Origin: Sphingomonadales bacterium UBA658
GTDB lineage: Bacteria > Pseudomonadota > Alphaproteobacteria > Sphingomonadales > Sphingomonadaceae
DNA: 32,373 bases
NCBI GenBank assembly: GCA_002299195.1
Contig: DBOA01000115.1
Location: 1 to 32,373 of the forward strand
Direction: 5' to 3'
The notes below the pieces were generated by a model. It was not told the origin of the DNA, ran no database searches, and saw only the letters and a program-made list of their open reading frames with translations. The first letter of the stretch is position 1; every line of letters begins with the position of its first letter. This document shows positions 22,900 through 31,086 of this stretch, piece by piece. Made by a program: the position numbers and the translations under genes.

Positions 22900-23457
22900 A
22901 TGGCGATATTACCTATTCTTGAAGTGCCCGATCCGCGGCTGAAAACCATTTCGACGCCTGTCGAGACATTTGATGCGGATTTGAAAACGCTCGTCGATGA
23001 CATGACCGAAACGATGTACGCCGCGCCCGGTATAGGGCTGGCCGCTATTCAGGTCGGGGTGCCCAAGCGCCTGTTGGTCATCGATTTGCAGGAAGAGGAA
23101 GGCGAGGGCGACGAGCCCGTTCGCAACCCGCGGGTATTTGTGAATCCGGAAATATTGGACCCGTCGGACGAACACAGCCTGTATAATGAAGGCTGCCTTT
23201 CGGTGCCTGACCAATATGCAGAGGTCGAACGCCCTGCGCAAATTCGTGCACGTTGGCAGGACCTTGATGGCAAAGTTCATGAAGAGACAATGACGGGCCT
23301 AATGGCAACATGTCTGCAGCACGAGATGGACCATCTCGAAGGCATTTTGTTCATTGATCACCTGTCGCGGCTAAAGCGTCAGATGGTGCTCAAGAAAATC
23401 GAGAAAGCCCGCAAAATGGGCGGCGGGCATGTCCATAATGAGCATTGCCGCCACTAA
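22900..23457 (+). CDS. def: Peptide deformylase
   Basis: Metal hydrolase that removes the formyl group from new proteins. The 185 aa protein has all three motifs: GIGLAAIQVG (44-53), EGCLSVP (97-103, metal ligand C99) and QHEMDHLEG (140-148, ligands H141 and H145, catalytic E142). An acidic loop (QEEEGEGDEP, 64-73) is inserted between the first two motifs, and the C-terminus ends in a His-rich tail (GGGHVHNEHCRH). ATG 22900 starts the conserved MAILPILEVPDPRL. It is 31 nt after recR. Confidence 0.96.
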   Translation: MAILPILEVPDPRLKTISTPVETFDADLKTLVDDMTETMYAAPGIGLAAIQVGVPKRLLVIDLQEEEGEGDEPVRNPRVFVNPEILDPSDEHSLYNEGCLSVPDQYAEVERPAQIRARWQDLDGKVHEETMTGLMATCLQHEMDHLEGILFIDHLSRLKRQMVLKKIEKARKMGGGHVHNEHCRH

Positions 23458-23466
23458 ATTGCGTTC

Positions 23467-23484
23467 GCCGGACAAGTTCCCGGC
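23467..23484. terminator. Weak hairpin between convergent def and lipoprotein genes
   Basis: GCCGG (23467-23471) and CCGGC (23480-23484) form a 5-bp stem with an 8-nt loop in the 40-nt gap between two convergent genes. There is no T-run. It may be a minimal terminator, but the evidence is thin. Confidence 0.25.
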
Positions 23485-23497
23485 TTGATCCGCGTCG

Positions 23498-24667
23498 TTA
23501 CTTTACAAATTGCGTCGGTGCGGGGCTGATTGTCACGAACTTGCCCGCCTGAATTTCCTGCACCTCAAGCATACGCTCGGTGAGGCCATTGGGCATGAAG
23601 CGGAATGCACCATCAACGCCGATAAAGCCTTGCGGATCGGTAAGCTGCGCAACGGGAAATTTCGTCCCCGGACGCCAGTCACGTGCCACCCGCGCGATCA
23701 AAAGCACCGAATCATAGCCAAGGCTGGAAAGCCGCAGTGGCGCCTTGCCAAAGCGTGCCCGATATTTGGCGGCATATTGAGTATAGAGCGTGTCAGAGAC
23801 GCTCGCAAACCAGCCGCCATACATGGCCGGGCTACCCGCCAATGACCCATCGATATTCCACAAATCGGTGCCAAGAATTTTGGCATTGCGCATCCCGTTG
23901 CGCCGAAGCGCTGGCACCAATACAACGCCGGCACGGCCACTGTCGGCAATTAGCACAGCATCAATCTGCCCCAATTTTGTCAACCGGCGCGCCGCTGCGT
24001 CGGCAGACGCTGCCGTTCCGTCGGATTCTTCAATGGCAACGAGCGTTCCGCCAGCGCTGCGCACTGCAGAGGTCAGGTTCGATTGCGCACGCTGGCCATA
24101 TACATTGGTCGAAACGACGCCTGCAATGCGGTTATAGCCTTGCGAACGGGCGTAGCGGACCACGCGGTCGATGGATTGATTGGGCAAATGGCCAAGCAAG
24201 AATATATTTTGCCCGGCAACACCGACATCGTTGGAAAAGCTAATGATGGGCACAGCTGCGATGCGCGCGACTGCGGCGGCCTCCACAACATCATCGCCAC
24301 GCAACGGGCCCAATATGACCTTGTTCCCATCGGCGACCGCGCGCTTTGCAGCTGCGGCGACGCCGGTGCTGGTGTCATAGGTGATCATGCGAATGTTGGT
24401 TGCTTTGGTGTCAGCCAGTGCAAGCGCGGTCGCGTTGGCGATGGATTGGCCAACGTCGCCGTCTGGACCCGTCACCGGCAACAGCAGGGCAACGCGGTGC
24501 ATGCCGTCCAGCGGGTCTTCGGACACCACAGGTGGTGGCCCTTTGCCCCCACGCGGGGCGGTGGCGCAGGCCGCGAGCAAAACGACCGAAGCCAAAACCA
24601 GCAGCTTTTTGATCTGTCCTGCTAAAGCTTGCGGCGTTGCGCCGCTTGCTGCATTGGATGCGCTCAT
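23498..24667 (-). CDS. Penicillin-binding protein activator-like lipoprotein (LpoA/YraM family)
   Basis: A 389 aa predicted outer-membrane lipoprotein. The lipobox LLAAC places the lipid-modified cysteine at C34, after a hydrophobic signal helix (LLVLASVVLLAA). The mature part is a periplasmic-binding-protein type 1 fold: RVALLLPVTGPDGDVGQSIA, VILGPLRGDDV, PIISFSNDVGVAG and SLGYDSVLL. This matches the C-terminal domain of LpoA, which stimulates the peptidoglycan synthase PBP1A in E. coli. The N-terminal TPR domain of E. coli LpoA is missing. The neighbours rsmI and yraN repeat the E. coli yraL-yraM(lpoA)-yraN cluster, which supports the call. ATG 24667 follows AAGGGAA. Confidence 0.85.
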   Translation of the reverse strand: MSASNAASGATPQALAGQIKKLLVLASVVLLAACATAPRGGKGPPPVVSEDPLDGMHRVALLLPVTGPDGDVGQSIANATALALADTKATNIRMITYDTSTGVAAAAKRAVADGNKVILGPLRGDDVVEAAAVARIAAVPIISFSNDVGVAGQNIFLLGHLPNQSIDRVVRYARSQGYNRIAGVVSTNVYGQRAQSNLTSAVRSAGGTLVAIEESDGTAASADAAARRLTKLGQIDAVLIADSGRAGVVLVPALRRNGMRNAKILGTDLWNIDGSLAGSPAMYGGWFASVSDTLYTQYAAKYRARFGKAPLRLSSLGYDSVLLIARVARDWRPGTKFPVAQLTDPQGFIGVDGAFRFMPNGLTERMLEVQEIQAGKFVTISPAPTQFVK

Positions 24668-24700
24668 GAATTTTCCCTTGGGTAGAAGCATATAAATCAG

Positions 24701-25531
24701 ATGATGTTCGAATCGGGCTTATATGTCGTTGCGACACCAATCGGCAACCTTGCAGATATGTCACAACGGGCGATTGATCTGCTGGAAGCCGCAGAAATTG
24801 TCGCTGTAGAAGACAGCCGGGTAACTGGTAAATTGTTGCATCATCTTGGTCTGAAGAAAAAGATGCGGCGATATAACGACCATAGTGGCGAGGCGGAGCG
24901 CGAGTCACTGGTCTCCGCTGCGCGCGGCGCAGTTGTTGCGCTGGTGTCAGATGCAGGGACGCCGTTGATTTCAGACCCCGGTTACAAGCTGGTGCGCAGC
25001 GCACGCGAGGCAGGGGTGCCGGTATATACGATCCCCGGTGCAAGCGCGGTGACGGCGGCTTTATCAATTTGCGGTTTGCCCACGGATCGCTTTCTGTTTG
25101 CCGGTTTCCTCCCCAATAAAGCCAAGGCGCGTATCGAAACGTTGACGGAGCTGGTGCAGGTAAAGGCGACGTTGGTTTTCTACGAGGCAGGGCCGCGTCT
25201 TGCAGCGTCGCTTTCCGCCATCGCGGAGACCTATGGCGACCGTGAAGTCGCCGTCGCGCGGGAACTGACCAAGAAATTTGAAGAGGTTGTAACGGGCACC
25301 GCATCCGAACTTGCCGCGCGTTATGCGGCGCAAGAGCCAAAGGGTGAAATCGTCCTGATCATTGGTCCGCCGGCGGATGACGTTGCCTATGACACAGGTG
25401 ATGTGGACGCAGCATTGCGCGAAGCACTGGATACCATGTCCGCCGCCAAGGCCGCTGGCGTCATTGCCAAGCGTTTCGGGCTGGAGCGCAGCGATGTCTA
25501 TGCGCGCGCTACGCAACTGAAGTCGCAGTGA
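24701..25531 (+). CDS. rsmI: 16S rRNA (cytidine(1402)-2'-O)-methyltransferase RsmI
   Basis: Methylates the ribose of C1402 in 16S rRNA with S-adenosylmethionine. The 276 aa protein has the tetrapyrrole-methylase fold motifs LYVVATPIGNLADMSQRA (7-24), EDSRVTGKLLHHLG, VALVSDAGTPLISDPGY and VYTIPGASAVTAALS. Start ATG 24701 or ATG 24704 (tandem). It is divergent from the LpoA-like gene with 33 nt between the starts, and its stop overlaps yraN as GTGA. Confidence 0.95.
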   Translation: MMFESGLYVVATPIGNLADMSQRAIDLLEAAEIVAVEDSRVTGKLLHHLGLKKKMRRYNDHSGEAERESLVSAARGAVVALVSDAGTPLISDPGYKLVRSAREAGVPVYTIPGASAVTAALSICGLPTDRFLFAGFLPNKAKARIETLTELVQVKATLVFYEAGPRLAASLSAIAETYGDREVAVARELTKKFEEVVTGTASELAARYAAQEPKGEIVLIIGPPADDVAYDTGDVDAALREALDTMSAAKAAGVIAKRFGLERSDVYARATQLKSQ

Positions 25532-25878
25532 ACCGGTTGGCCGCAGAAAAATTGGGGCGGCGTGGCGAAAATATCGCCGCCTGGTTTTTGCGGTTAAAGG
25601 GGTGGCGGGTCGTTGCAATGCGCGTGAAAACGCCGCGCGGCGAAGTCGACTTGATCGCGCGGCGCGGCAAAACCATTGCGTTCGTCGAAGTAAAAGCGCG
25701 CGCAAATGTGCGTGACCTCGCCACCGCGATTGACGCGTACAGATTACGCCGCGTGGCGGCTGCGGCGGAAATTCTGCTCCCGAAATATGGAAAAGAATGC
25801 GAAAATATGCAGATAGACGTGATTATGGTTGCGCCATGGCGTTGGCCGAACCATCTGCCAAACGTCTGGCACGGATAA
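25528..25878 (+). CDS. yraN: YraN family (UPF0102) endonuclease-like protein
   Basis: A 116 aa protein of the UPF0102 family with a restriction-endonuclease-like fold. The active-site pattern is visible: E23-type GRRGENIAAWFL, then GEVDLIARRGKTIAFVEVKARA (D and ExK residues). No function is proven for the family. The start is GTG 25528, overlapping the rsmI stop (GTGA). The AAGGA that serves gshB begins at its own stop codon, so the rsmI-yraN-gshB-dedA genes form one unit. Confidence 0.93.
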   Translation: MNRLAAEKLGRRGENIAAWFLRLKGWRVVAMRVKTPRGEVDLIARRGKTIAFVEVKARANVRDLATAIDAYRLRRVAAAAEILLPKYGKECENMQIDVIMVAPWRWPNHLPNVWHG

Positions 25879-25888
25879 GGACAAGCAA

Positions 25889-26851
25889 ATGGCAATACAA
25901 ATGGCGGTCCAGATGGACCCGATGGACGGCATCAATATTCATGGCGACTCCAGCTTTGCGCTGATGCTTGCTGGCCAATCGCGCGGCTATGATATTTGGC
26001 ATTATGATGTGATGTCACTGACGCTCGACGCCAACGACCGGCTCACCGCGCTCGCACATCCCGTGCATGACCTCCAACGCGTCGAAGGCGCGCATTACCG
26101 GTTCGGTGCGCCACAGCGCATTGATTTGGGCTCCGACATCGACGTTGTGCTGATGCGGCAGGACCCGCCATTTCATGTGGGCTATATCACCGCCACCCAT
26201 TTGCTCGAACGCATCGAGCATGAGACGTTGGTGGTTAACAACCCTGCCAGCGTGCGGAATGCGCCGGAAAAAGTCATGGTGCTCGACTATCGCAAGTTCA
26301 TGCCACCCACGCTGATTACGCGTTCACTCGATGAAGTGCGCGCGTTTCAAAAGGAACATGGCGCGATTGTCGTAAAACCGCTCCATGGCAATGGCGGCAA
26401 GGCCATTTTCCGGATTGAAGCCGATGGCAGCAATGTCGGCGCGCTGTTTGAGGTGTTCAATTCGACATGGCCCGAACCGCATATGGTGCAGCCATTCCTG
26501 CCCGACGTTGCGAAGGGCGATAAGCGGATCGTTCTCATAGACGGCGAAGTCACAGGGGCTATCAACCGCCGTCCGGGTGAAGGCGAATTCCGGTCGAACC
26601 TTGCGGTAGGCGGCAGTGCCGAAGCGACGTTGTTGACCCCGGAGGAGCAAGAAATTTGCGCTGCGATGGGGCCGCGTTTGAAGGAACTTGGGCTGATATT
26701 CGTCGGCATTGATGTCATTGGCGGAAAATGGCTGACGGAAATCAACGTAACCTCGCCAACCGGTATCGTCGCGATTGACCGGTTCAATGGCACCGATACC
26801 GGGGCCAAAATACTCGATGCCATTGAACGCAGGCTTGCCGGCCGGGGTTAA
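25889..26851 (+). CDS. gshB: Glutathione synthetase
   Basis: Joins gamma-glutamylcysteine and glycine using ATP to make glutathione. The 320 aa ATP-grasp protein has VAVQMDPMDGIN at the N-terminus, VLMRQDPPFHVGYITATHLL, VVKPLHGNGGKAIFRI (ATP-binding loop), VQPFLPDVAKGDKRIVLIDG and TEINVTSPTGI near the C-terminus, all hallmark GshB segments. ATG 25889 is chosen because AAGGA lies about 9 nt upstream at the end of yraN. Its stop overlaps the dedA start by one base (TAATG). Confidence 0.96.
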   Translation: MAIQMAVQMDPMDGINIHGDSSFALMLAGQSRGYDIWHYDVMSLTLDANDRLTALAHPVHDLQRVEGAHYRFGAPQRIDLGSDIDVVLMRQDPPFHVGYITATHLLERIEHETLVVNNPASVRNAPEKVMVLDYRKFMPPTLITRSLDEVRAFQKEHGAIVVKPLHGNGGKAIFRIEADGSNVGALFEVFNSTWPEPHMVQPFLPDVAKGDKRIVLIDGEVTGAINRRPGEGEFRSNLAVGGSAEATLLTPEEQEICAAMGPRLKELGLIFVGIDVIGGKWLTEINVTSPTGIVAIDRFNGTDTGAKILDAIERRLAGRG

Positions 26852-27489
26852 TGGAAGACTGGATTATCAGGCTCGTCGAATGGGGGCATTATTGGGGTGT
26901 GGCCCTGCTGATGCTGCTGGAGACGGTTTTTCCGCCCGTCCCGTCGGAGGTCATTATGACCGTGGCGGGTGTGTCCGCGTCGCGTGGGACGATGAGCCTT
27001 TGGGGCACGATCGCGGCCGGAACCGCAGGCGCGATGCTTGGCAACTGGCTGTGGTATTGGTTGGCCATCAAGTTTGGTGAAGTGCGGATGCATGTGTTTA
27101 TCGACCGCTATAGCCGTTGGCTCACGCTTGACTGGGCAGAGATTGAACGCGGACATGGGCTGTTTCGTAAGCATGGGCCAATCATCGTGCTCGTGGCGCG
27201 CATGTTGCCCACGCTGCGTTCTTTGATTTCGATTCCCGCTGGATTGTTCGGGATGTCGCTGCGCCGTTTTCTGGTTTTCTCCACGATTGGAACGGCGGGA
27301 TGGAGCGCGGCTCTCGCCTGCGCTGGATATTTCTTGGGCTCACAATTTGACGATATCGAAAAATGGCTTGGGCCTTTGTCGACCGTCATCATGGTCGGCA
27401 TATTGGGGACTTATGTTTGGCGTCTGGCGCGCTGGAAGCCCAATCCTATGCCCGTGGATGCGCGTTCTGATATTCATCCAGAAGCATAG
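26851..27489 (+). CDS. DedA family membrane protein
   Basis: A 212 aa integral membrane protein of the DedA/SNARE-associated (VTT) family. These proteins are linked to membrane homeostasis and undecaprenyl phosphate or lipid recycling. Typical parts are LLMLLETVFPPVPSEVIM (19-36), GAMLGNWLWYWLA, FRKHGPIIVLVARMLPTLRS (conserved F/YG..V...RF/M.P.R pattern) and IPAGLFGMSLRRFL. Three to five hydrophobic helices are evident. It is coupled to gshB by a TAATG overlap. Its last 44 nt overlap the 3' end of the convergent xerC gene. Confidence 0.93.
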   Translation: MEDWIIRLVEWGHYWGVALLMLLETVFPPVPSEVIMTVAGVSASRGTMSLWGTIAAGTAGAMLGNWLWYWLAIKFGEVRMHVFIDRYSRWLTLDWAEIERGHGLFRKHGPIIVLVARMLPTLRSLISIPAGLFGMSLRRFLVFSTIGTAGWSAALACAGYFLGSQFDDIEKWLGPLSTVIMVGILGTYVWRLARWKPNPMPVDARSDIHPEA

Positions 27490-28330
27490 CCGTATCGACG
27501 GCGGTATAGATTTGCGTTGATGATAGGCTGCTGTGGCCGAGCAGTTCCTGAAGACTGCGCAGATCTGCACCACCCGCAAGCAAATGCGTTGCAAAGCTGT
27601 GGCGCAAGGCATGCGGCGTTGTGCGTTCCGATAGGCCAAGCCGCATGCGCGCGCCTTGCACCGCGCGGCGCACCAGCGCGGGCGCCAATGGCCCACCGCG
27701 CGCGCCGCGAAACAACGGCTGGTCGGCAGCCATTGGATAAGGGCACAACGCAATATATTCCTGAATAGCCGTACGGACTTGATCGAGCAGCGGCACAATG
27801 CGCGTCTTGTTACGCTTGCCGGTGACGCGCAGTGTCGTGCCAAGCGGCAAGACATCTCCATTGAGCCCCGTCGCTTCGCTCACGCGCAGGCCGCTGCCGT
27901 AGAGCAAGAGAAGCAAGGCCCAGTCACGTGCGCCAACCCAGCCATCGTTCGCGCTTTCTGCGACGTCATCCGCTAGCGCCAGGACATCGTCGGGGTTTAC
28001 GGGGCGCGGCAGGCTGCGTTGCACGCGCGGGCCCTTCATGGCGGGCAGGGTCGCGTTGTCGCCCAGTGCAAAGCGCAAAAAATGACGGGCAGCGGACAAT
28101 TCACGCGCGGTGGACCGGTTGGTCAGTCCATCACCACGCCGGTCCGCCAAAAAGGCGCGCATATCAGCGGCGGAAATTTTCATCAGCGTTGTGCGGTCGA
28201 CTGTCGACCCCCAGTGCAATTGCAGAAAAGCGGTAAGCCGATCTGCCGTGGCATGATAGGCGCGGACACTATGCGGCGACATCCGGCGATTGTCGGTCAG
28301 GAACGTCAGATATTCGGCGAGCAGTGACAT
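27446..28330 (-). CDS. xerC: Tyrosine recombinase XerC
   Basis: Site-specific recombinase, probably the XerC partner of XerD that resolves chromosome dimers at dif. The 294 aa length is typical. The full catalytic set is present: R149 (SGLRVSE), a Lys in GKRNKTR (172-175), H240 and R243 (HALRH), H266 (LGHSSL) and the nucleophile Y275 (TQIYTAVD). The N-terminal SAM-like DNA-binding domain is complete (TDNRRMSPHSVRAYHATADR). The absence of phage or integron genes nearby argues for the housekeeping role. It is 15 nt after hemW. Confidence 0.9.
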   Translation of the reverse strand: MSLLAEYLTFLTDNRRMSPHSVRAYHATADRLTAFLQLHWGSTVDRTTLMKISAADMRAFLADRRGDGLTNRSTARELSAARHFLRFALGDNATLPAMKGPRVQRSLPRPVNPDDVLALADDVAESANDGWVGARDWALLLLLYGSGLRVSEATGLNGDVLPLGTTLRVTGKRNKTRIVPLLDQVRTAIQEYIALCPYPMAADQPLFRGARGGPLAPALVRRAVQGARMRLGLSERTTPHALRHSFATHLLAGGADLRSLQELLGHSSLSSTQIYTAVDTAMLLDEYQNAHPRA

Positions 28331-28345
28331 TATGCCGTCATGCTA

Positions 28346-29506
28346 TCAGGCGGCAGCATCCGCCTCAACTGCTACTATTTGCGGAAGGATCGCATCCAGC
28401 AACGGCATGCCGTGCGGCGTGACAGTGATGCGGTCGCCGTTGCGGGTGATGAGGCCAAGGCGTGCGATCTTGTCCACCGCAGTGAAATCCAGCATCTTGT
28501 CCGCAGCGATACCTGTGCGCGATGACAGGCGCTCAAGGCTGATGCCCTCGCTCAACCGCAGTCCCATGAGCAAGCTTTCGGTTGCACGGCTTGCGGGGTC
28601 GAGATGATCTTCGGTGCTGATGCCATGCGCGTTGCGGTCCACCGCAGACAGAAAATTCTCTGGTTTTTTATGACGTTGTGTCGCGTACTTCAGACGGCGT
28701 CCATGTGCGCCGGGGCCAATGCCGATATAATCATCATAGCGCCAGTAACTCAAATTATGCCGGCTTTCATGACCCACCCGCGCATGGTTGCTAATCTCAT
28801 AGGCTGCCATGCCCGCCGCGCGCGTCATGTCCTGCGTCATTTCATAGAGCGTCGCCGCATCGTCATCGTCGGCAGGGGTGAAGTGCCCCGTGCGCACGAG
28901 CGTTTCGAACCTTGTGCCTGCCTCAATCGTCAACTGATACAGCGACATATGATCGGTGCCGAAGGACAATGCGCGCCGAAGCTCCGCCGCCCATTGCTTT
29001 GCTGTTTGTTCGGGCCGCGCATAAATCAGGTCGATATTGACGCGGCCGAAATGTTGCTGCGCGACTGCGAGGGCATCAAGGCTTTCCGCAACCGAATGCG
29101 CACGCCCCAAAAAGGCCAAGGCGGCGTCATCGAGAGACTGAAGGCCAAGCGACACGCGGTTGACGCCAGCTTTGGCCAAGTCGGCGAAGCGCGATGCCTC
29201 AACCGAGGACGGGTTCGCCTCCAGTGTAATCTCGATATTGTCGGCAAAGCCCCAATGTTGCGCAGCGGCGTCAATCAACGCGGCGACCGTTGACGGTGGC
29301 ATCAACGATGGCGTGCCGCCGCCGAAGAAAATCGAGCTGAGCTTGCGGTCGGGCGTCAACGCCGCTTCGTAGGCCATGTCCGCCAACAATGCGGCGCGCC
29401 ACGCGTCTTGGTCTACGCTTTCCCGCACATGGCTGTTGAAATCACAATAAGGGCATTTGGAAACGCAAAAGGGCCAGTGGATATAAAGGGCGAGCGGATT
29501 TGACAT
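28346..29506 (-). CDS. hemW: Radical SAM heme chaperone HemW
   Basis: A HemN-like radical SAM protein; HemW members bind heme and are thought to deliver it to respiratory enzymes rather than act as coproporphyrinogen dehydrogenase. The 386 aa protein has the [4Fe-4S] motif C14-x3-C18-x2-C21 (CVSKCPYC), SIFFGGGTPSLMP (58-70), VSLGLQSLDD and the family motif HNLSYW (250-255), which distinguishes HemW from HemN. ATG 29506 is chosen; the longer open frame runs back into rdgB through a repeat region. It has no strong ribosome-binding site (AAGCTCAA). Confidence 0.93.
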   Translation of the reverse strand: MSNPLALYIHWPFCVSKCPYCDFNSHVRESVDQDAWRAALLADMAYEAALTPDRKLSSIFFGGGTPSLMPPSTVAALIDAAAQHWGFADNIEITLEANPSSVEASRFADLAKAGVNRVSLGLQSLDDAALAFLGRAHSVAESLDALAVAQQHFGRVNIDLIYARPEQTAKQWAAELRRALSFGTDHMSLYQLTIEAGTRFETLVRTGHFTPADDDDAATLYEMTQDMTRAAGMAAYEISNHARVGHESRHNLSYWRYDDYIGIGPGAHGRRLKYATQRHKKPENFLSAVDRNAHGISTEDHLDPASRATESLLMGLRLSEGISLERLSSRTGIAADKMLDFTAVDKIARLGLITRNGDRITVTPHGMPLLDAILPQIVAVEADAAA

Positions 29507-29516
29507 TTGAGCTTTA

Positions 29517-29648
29517 CCGTAGCCCTGAGCCGGCAGTGCAGAGCACTGCCGAATAGTCGAAGGGTGCGTCTCGTTCAACCACCGTGCTTGACTGATGGCC
29601 GCCCTTCGACGGTCGCAGCCACTGCGTGACTGCTGCTCTGGGCTACGG
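29517..29648. repeat. Inverted pair of REP-like elements between rdgB and hemW
   Basis: The outer ends are near-perfect inverted repeats: CCGTAGCCCTGAGC (29517-29530) and GCTCTGGGCTACGG (29635-29648), 13 of 14 pairs. Inside them GTCGAAGGG (29556-29564) and CCCTTCGAC (29602-29610) are perfectly inverted. The left half also contains its own hairpin: GGCAGTGC (29532-29539), loop AGA, GCACTGCC (29543-29550). The right half has a diverged centre. The CCTGAG...TCGAAGG pieces resemble an intergenic repeat common in sphingomonads. It fills most of the 163-nt gap. Confidence 0.75.
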
Positions 29649-29669
29649 TCTTGTGAGATGTGGCGCCTG

Positions 29670-30296
29670 TCAAAAAACCGCCTCAACCAATTTGCGGAAC
29701 GCATCTGCCCGATGGCTCATGGCATGCTTCTCCGCCGGGTCCAGTTCCGCAAAAGTGTGCGTGCGGTCGGTTGGTACAAACACCGGATCATACCCAAAGC
29801 CCAACGTGCCACGCGGAGGCCATGTCAGGTTGCCTTGTACGCGGCCTTCGAATAGTTCTTCATGACCATCGGGCCATGCAAGCGCGAGGGTGCAGATAAA
29901 ATATGCGCTTCGGTCGGTATCTGGACCAAGCTCGGCCAATTTGCCCTCGACTTTACCCATTGCCATATACCAGTCACGTCCCGGTCCGCCTTCGAACCGC
30001 TGCTTTTCCGCCCAGTCCGCCGTGTACACTCCGGGTGCGCCGCCAAGCACGGCCACGCAAAGGCCGCTGTCATCCGCCAAGGCGGGCAGGCCCGATCCTT
30101 GGGCAGAGGCATGTGCTTTCAGCAGCGCATTTTCGGCAAAGCTCGTCCCCGTCTCTTCGGGCTCGGGCAAGCCAAGCTCGCCTGCCGACACCGGTTCTAT
30201 GCCGAAGGGCGCCAGTAAGGCGCGGATTTCACGCACCTTGCCCGCATTGTGGCTGGCGATGACAAGCTTGCCGGGCTGCAATTTGCGATGGGTCAT
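29670..30296 (-). CDS. rdgB: Non-canonical purine NTP pyrophosphatase (ITPase) RdgB
   Basis: Cleans the nucleotide pool by hydrolysing dITP, ITP and XTP to monophosphates. The 208 aa protein has the substrate-binding start LVIASHNAGKVREI (11-24), TGTSFAENALLKA (49-61), ALADDSGLCV and GFGYDPVFVP (all family hallmarks), plus SHRADAF at the C-terminus. ATG 30296 is standard. Upstream is rph, the usual neighbour; hemW follows on the same strand. Confidence 0.95.
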   Translation of the reverse strand: MTHRKLQPGKLVIASHNAGKVREIRALLAPFGIEPVSAGELGLPEPEETGTSFAENALLKAHASAQGSGLPALADDSGLCVAVLGGAPGVYTADWAEKQRFEGGPGRDWYMAMGKVEGKLAELGPDTDRSAYFICTLALAWPDGHEELFEGRVQGNLTWPPRGTLGFGYDPVFVPTDRTHTFAELDPAEKHAMSHRADAFRKLVEAVF

Positions 30297-30319
30297 ATAT
30301 TCTTGCCTTGAGCCATTAT

Positions 30320-30347
30320 TGTCATCCCCGCTTTCGCGGGAATGACA
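30320..30347. repeat. Intergenic palindrome between rdgB and rph
   Basis: TGTCATCCCCGC (30320-30331), loop TTTC, GCGGGAATGACA (30336-30347): 12-nt arms with one mismatch. This sequence type, a TCATCCCCGC...GCGGGGATGA palindrome, is a very common intergenic repeat in alphaproteobacteria. It sits 23 nt upstream of the rdgB start, in a 76-nt gap, and could also act as a weak terminator for rph or a processing site. Confidence 0.75.
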
Positions 30348-30372
30348 TTGGCGTTTAAACTGCCAAATGCGG

Positions 30373-31086
30373 TTACTTTACCGCTTCAGCTTGTACCGCA
30401 AAGATCCGGTCGGTGCCCATGCGTGCGAGACGGAGCAAGCGCAGCAGGCTTTCCTCATCATAGGTCGCACCTTCGGCGGTCGCTTGTACTTCAGCGATTT
30501 GTCCGCCTTCAATAAGGACAAAGTTCGCATCGGCATCAGCGCTCGAATCTTCGATATAGTCGAGGTCAAGCACGGGCGTGCCGTTGACGATGCCGCAGCT
30601 GATGGCGGCGACGCGGCCGCTGATCGGGTCTTCCTTAATCGCGCCCGAAGCAAGCAGGCCATCGACCGCAAGCCGTAAGGCGACCCACGCGCCGGAAATA
30701 GCTGCGGTGCGTGTTCCGCCGTCGGCTTGCAACACGTCACAATCGATCGTGATCTGATGCTCGCCAAGCTTCTTCATATCTACGACAGCGCGTAAAGAAC
30801 GCCCAATAAGACGTTGAATTTCTTGAGTTCTACCGGACTGCTTACCCTTCGCCGCTTCGCGCTGGCTGCGGGTGTGCGTCGCGCGTGGGAGCATCGAATA
30901 TTCCGCCGTGACCCAGCCTTCACCCTTGCCACGCAACCATGGTGGAAGGCGATCCTCGACGCTTGCGGTGACAAGCACGCGGGTGTCGCCAAAGCAGATG
31001 AGGCAGCTGCCCTCTGCATGCTTGGTGAAATGGGTTTCAATCGAAATGGCGCGCATTTCGTCTGGCGCTCGGCCTGATGGACGCAT
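30373..31086 (-). CDS. rph: Ribonuclease PH
   Basis: Phosphorolytic 3'-5' exoribonuclease that trims tRNA precursors. The 237 aa protein has the typical MRPSGRAPDEMRAISIE start, EGSCLICFGDTRVLVTASVE, the RSQREAAKGKQSGRTQEIQR segment and the phosphate/active-site region IDCDVLQADGGTRTAAISGA (113-132). ATG 31086 follows CAGGAGA. It is divergent from hrcA, with 81 nt between starts, and precedes rdgB on the same strand. Confidence 0.96.
   Translation of the reverse strand: MRPSGRAPDEMRAISIETHFTKHAEGSCLICFGDTRVLVTASVEDRLPPWLRGKGEGWVTAEYSMLPRATHTRSQREAAKGKQSGRTQEIQRLIGRSLRAVVDMKKLGEHQITIDCDVLQADGGTRTAAISGAWVALRLAVDGLLASGAIKEDPISGRVAAISCGIVNGTPVLDLDYIEDSSADADANFVLIEGGQIAEVQATAEGATYDEESLLRLLRLARMGTDRIFAVQAEAVK

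Noticed and set aside
27446..28330. Possible mobile-element integrase
   Set aside because: All catalytic residues fit XerC, and there are no att-like repeats, tRNA gene, phage or integron genes nearby.
28346..29506. Oxygen-independent coproporphyrinogen III oxidase (HemN)
   Set aside because: The HNLSYW motif and a 386-residue length fit HemW rather than the longer HemN.
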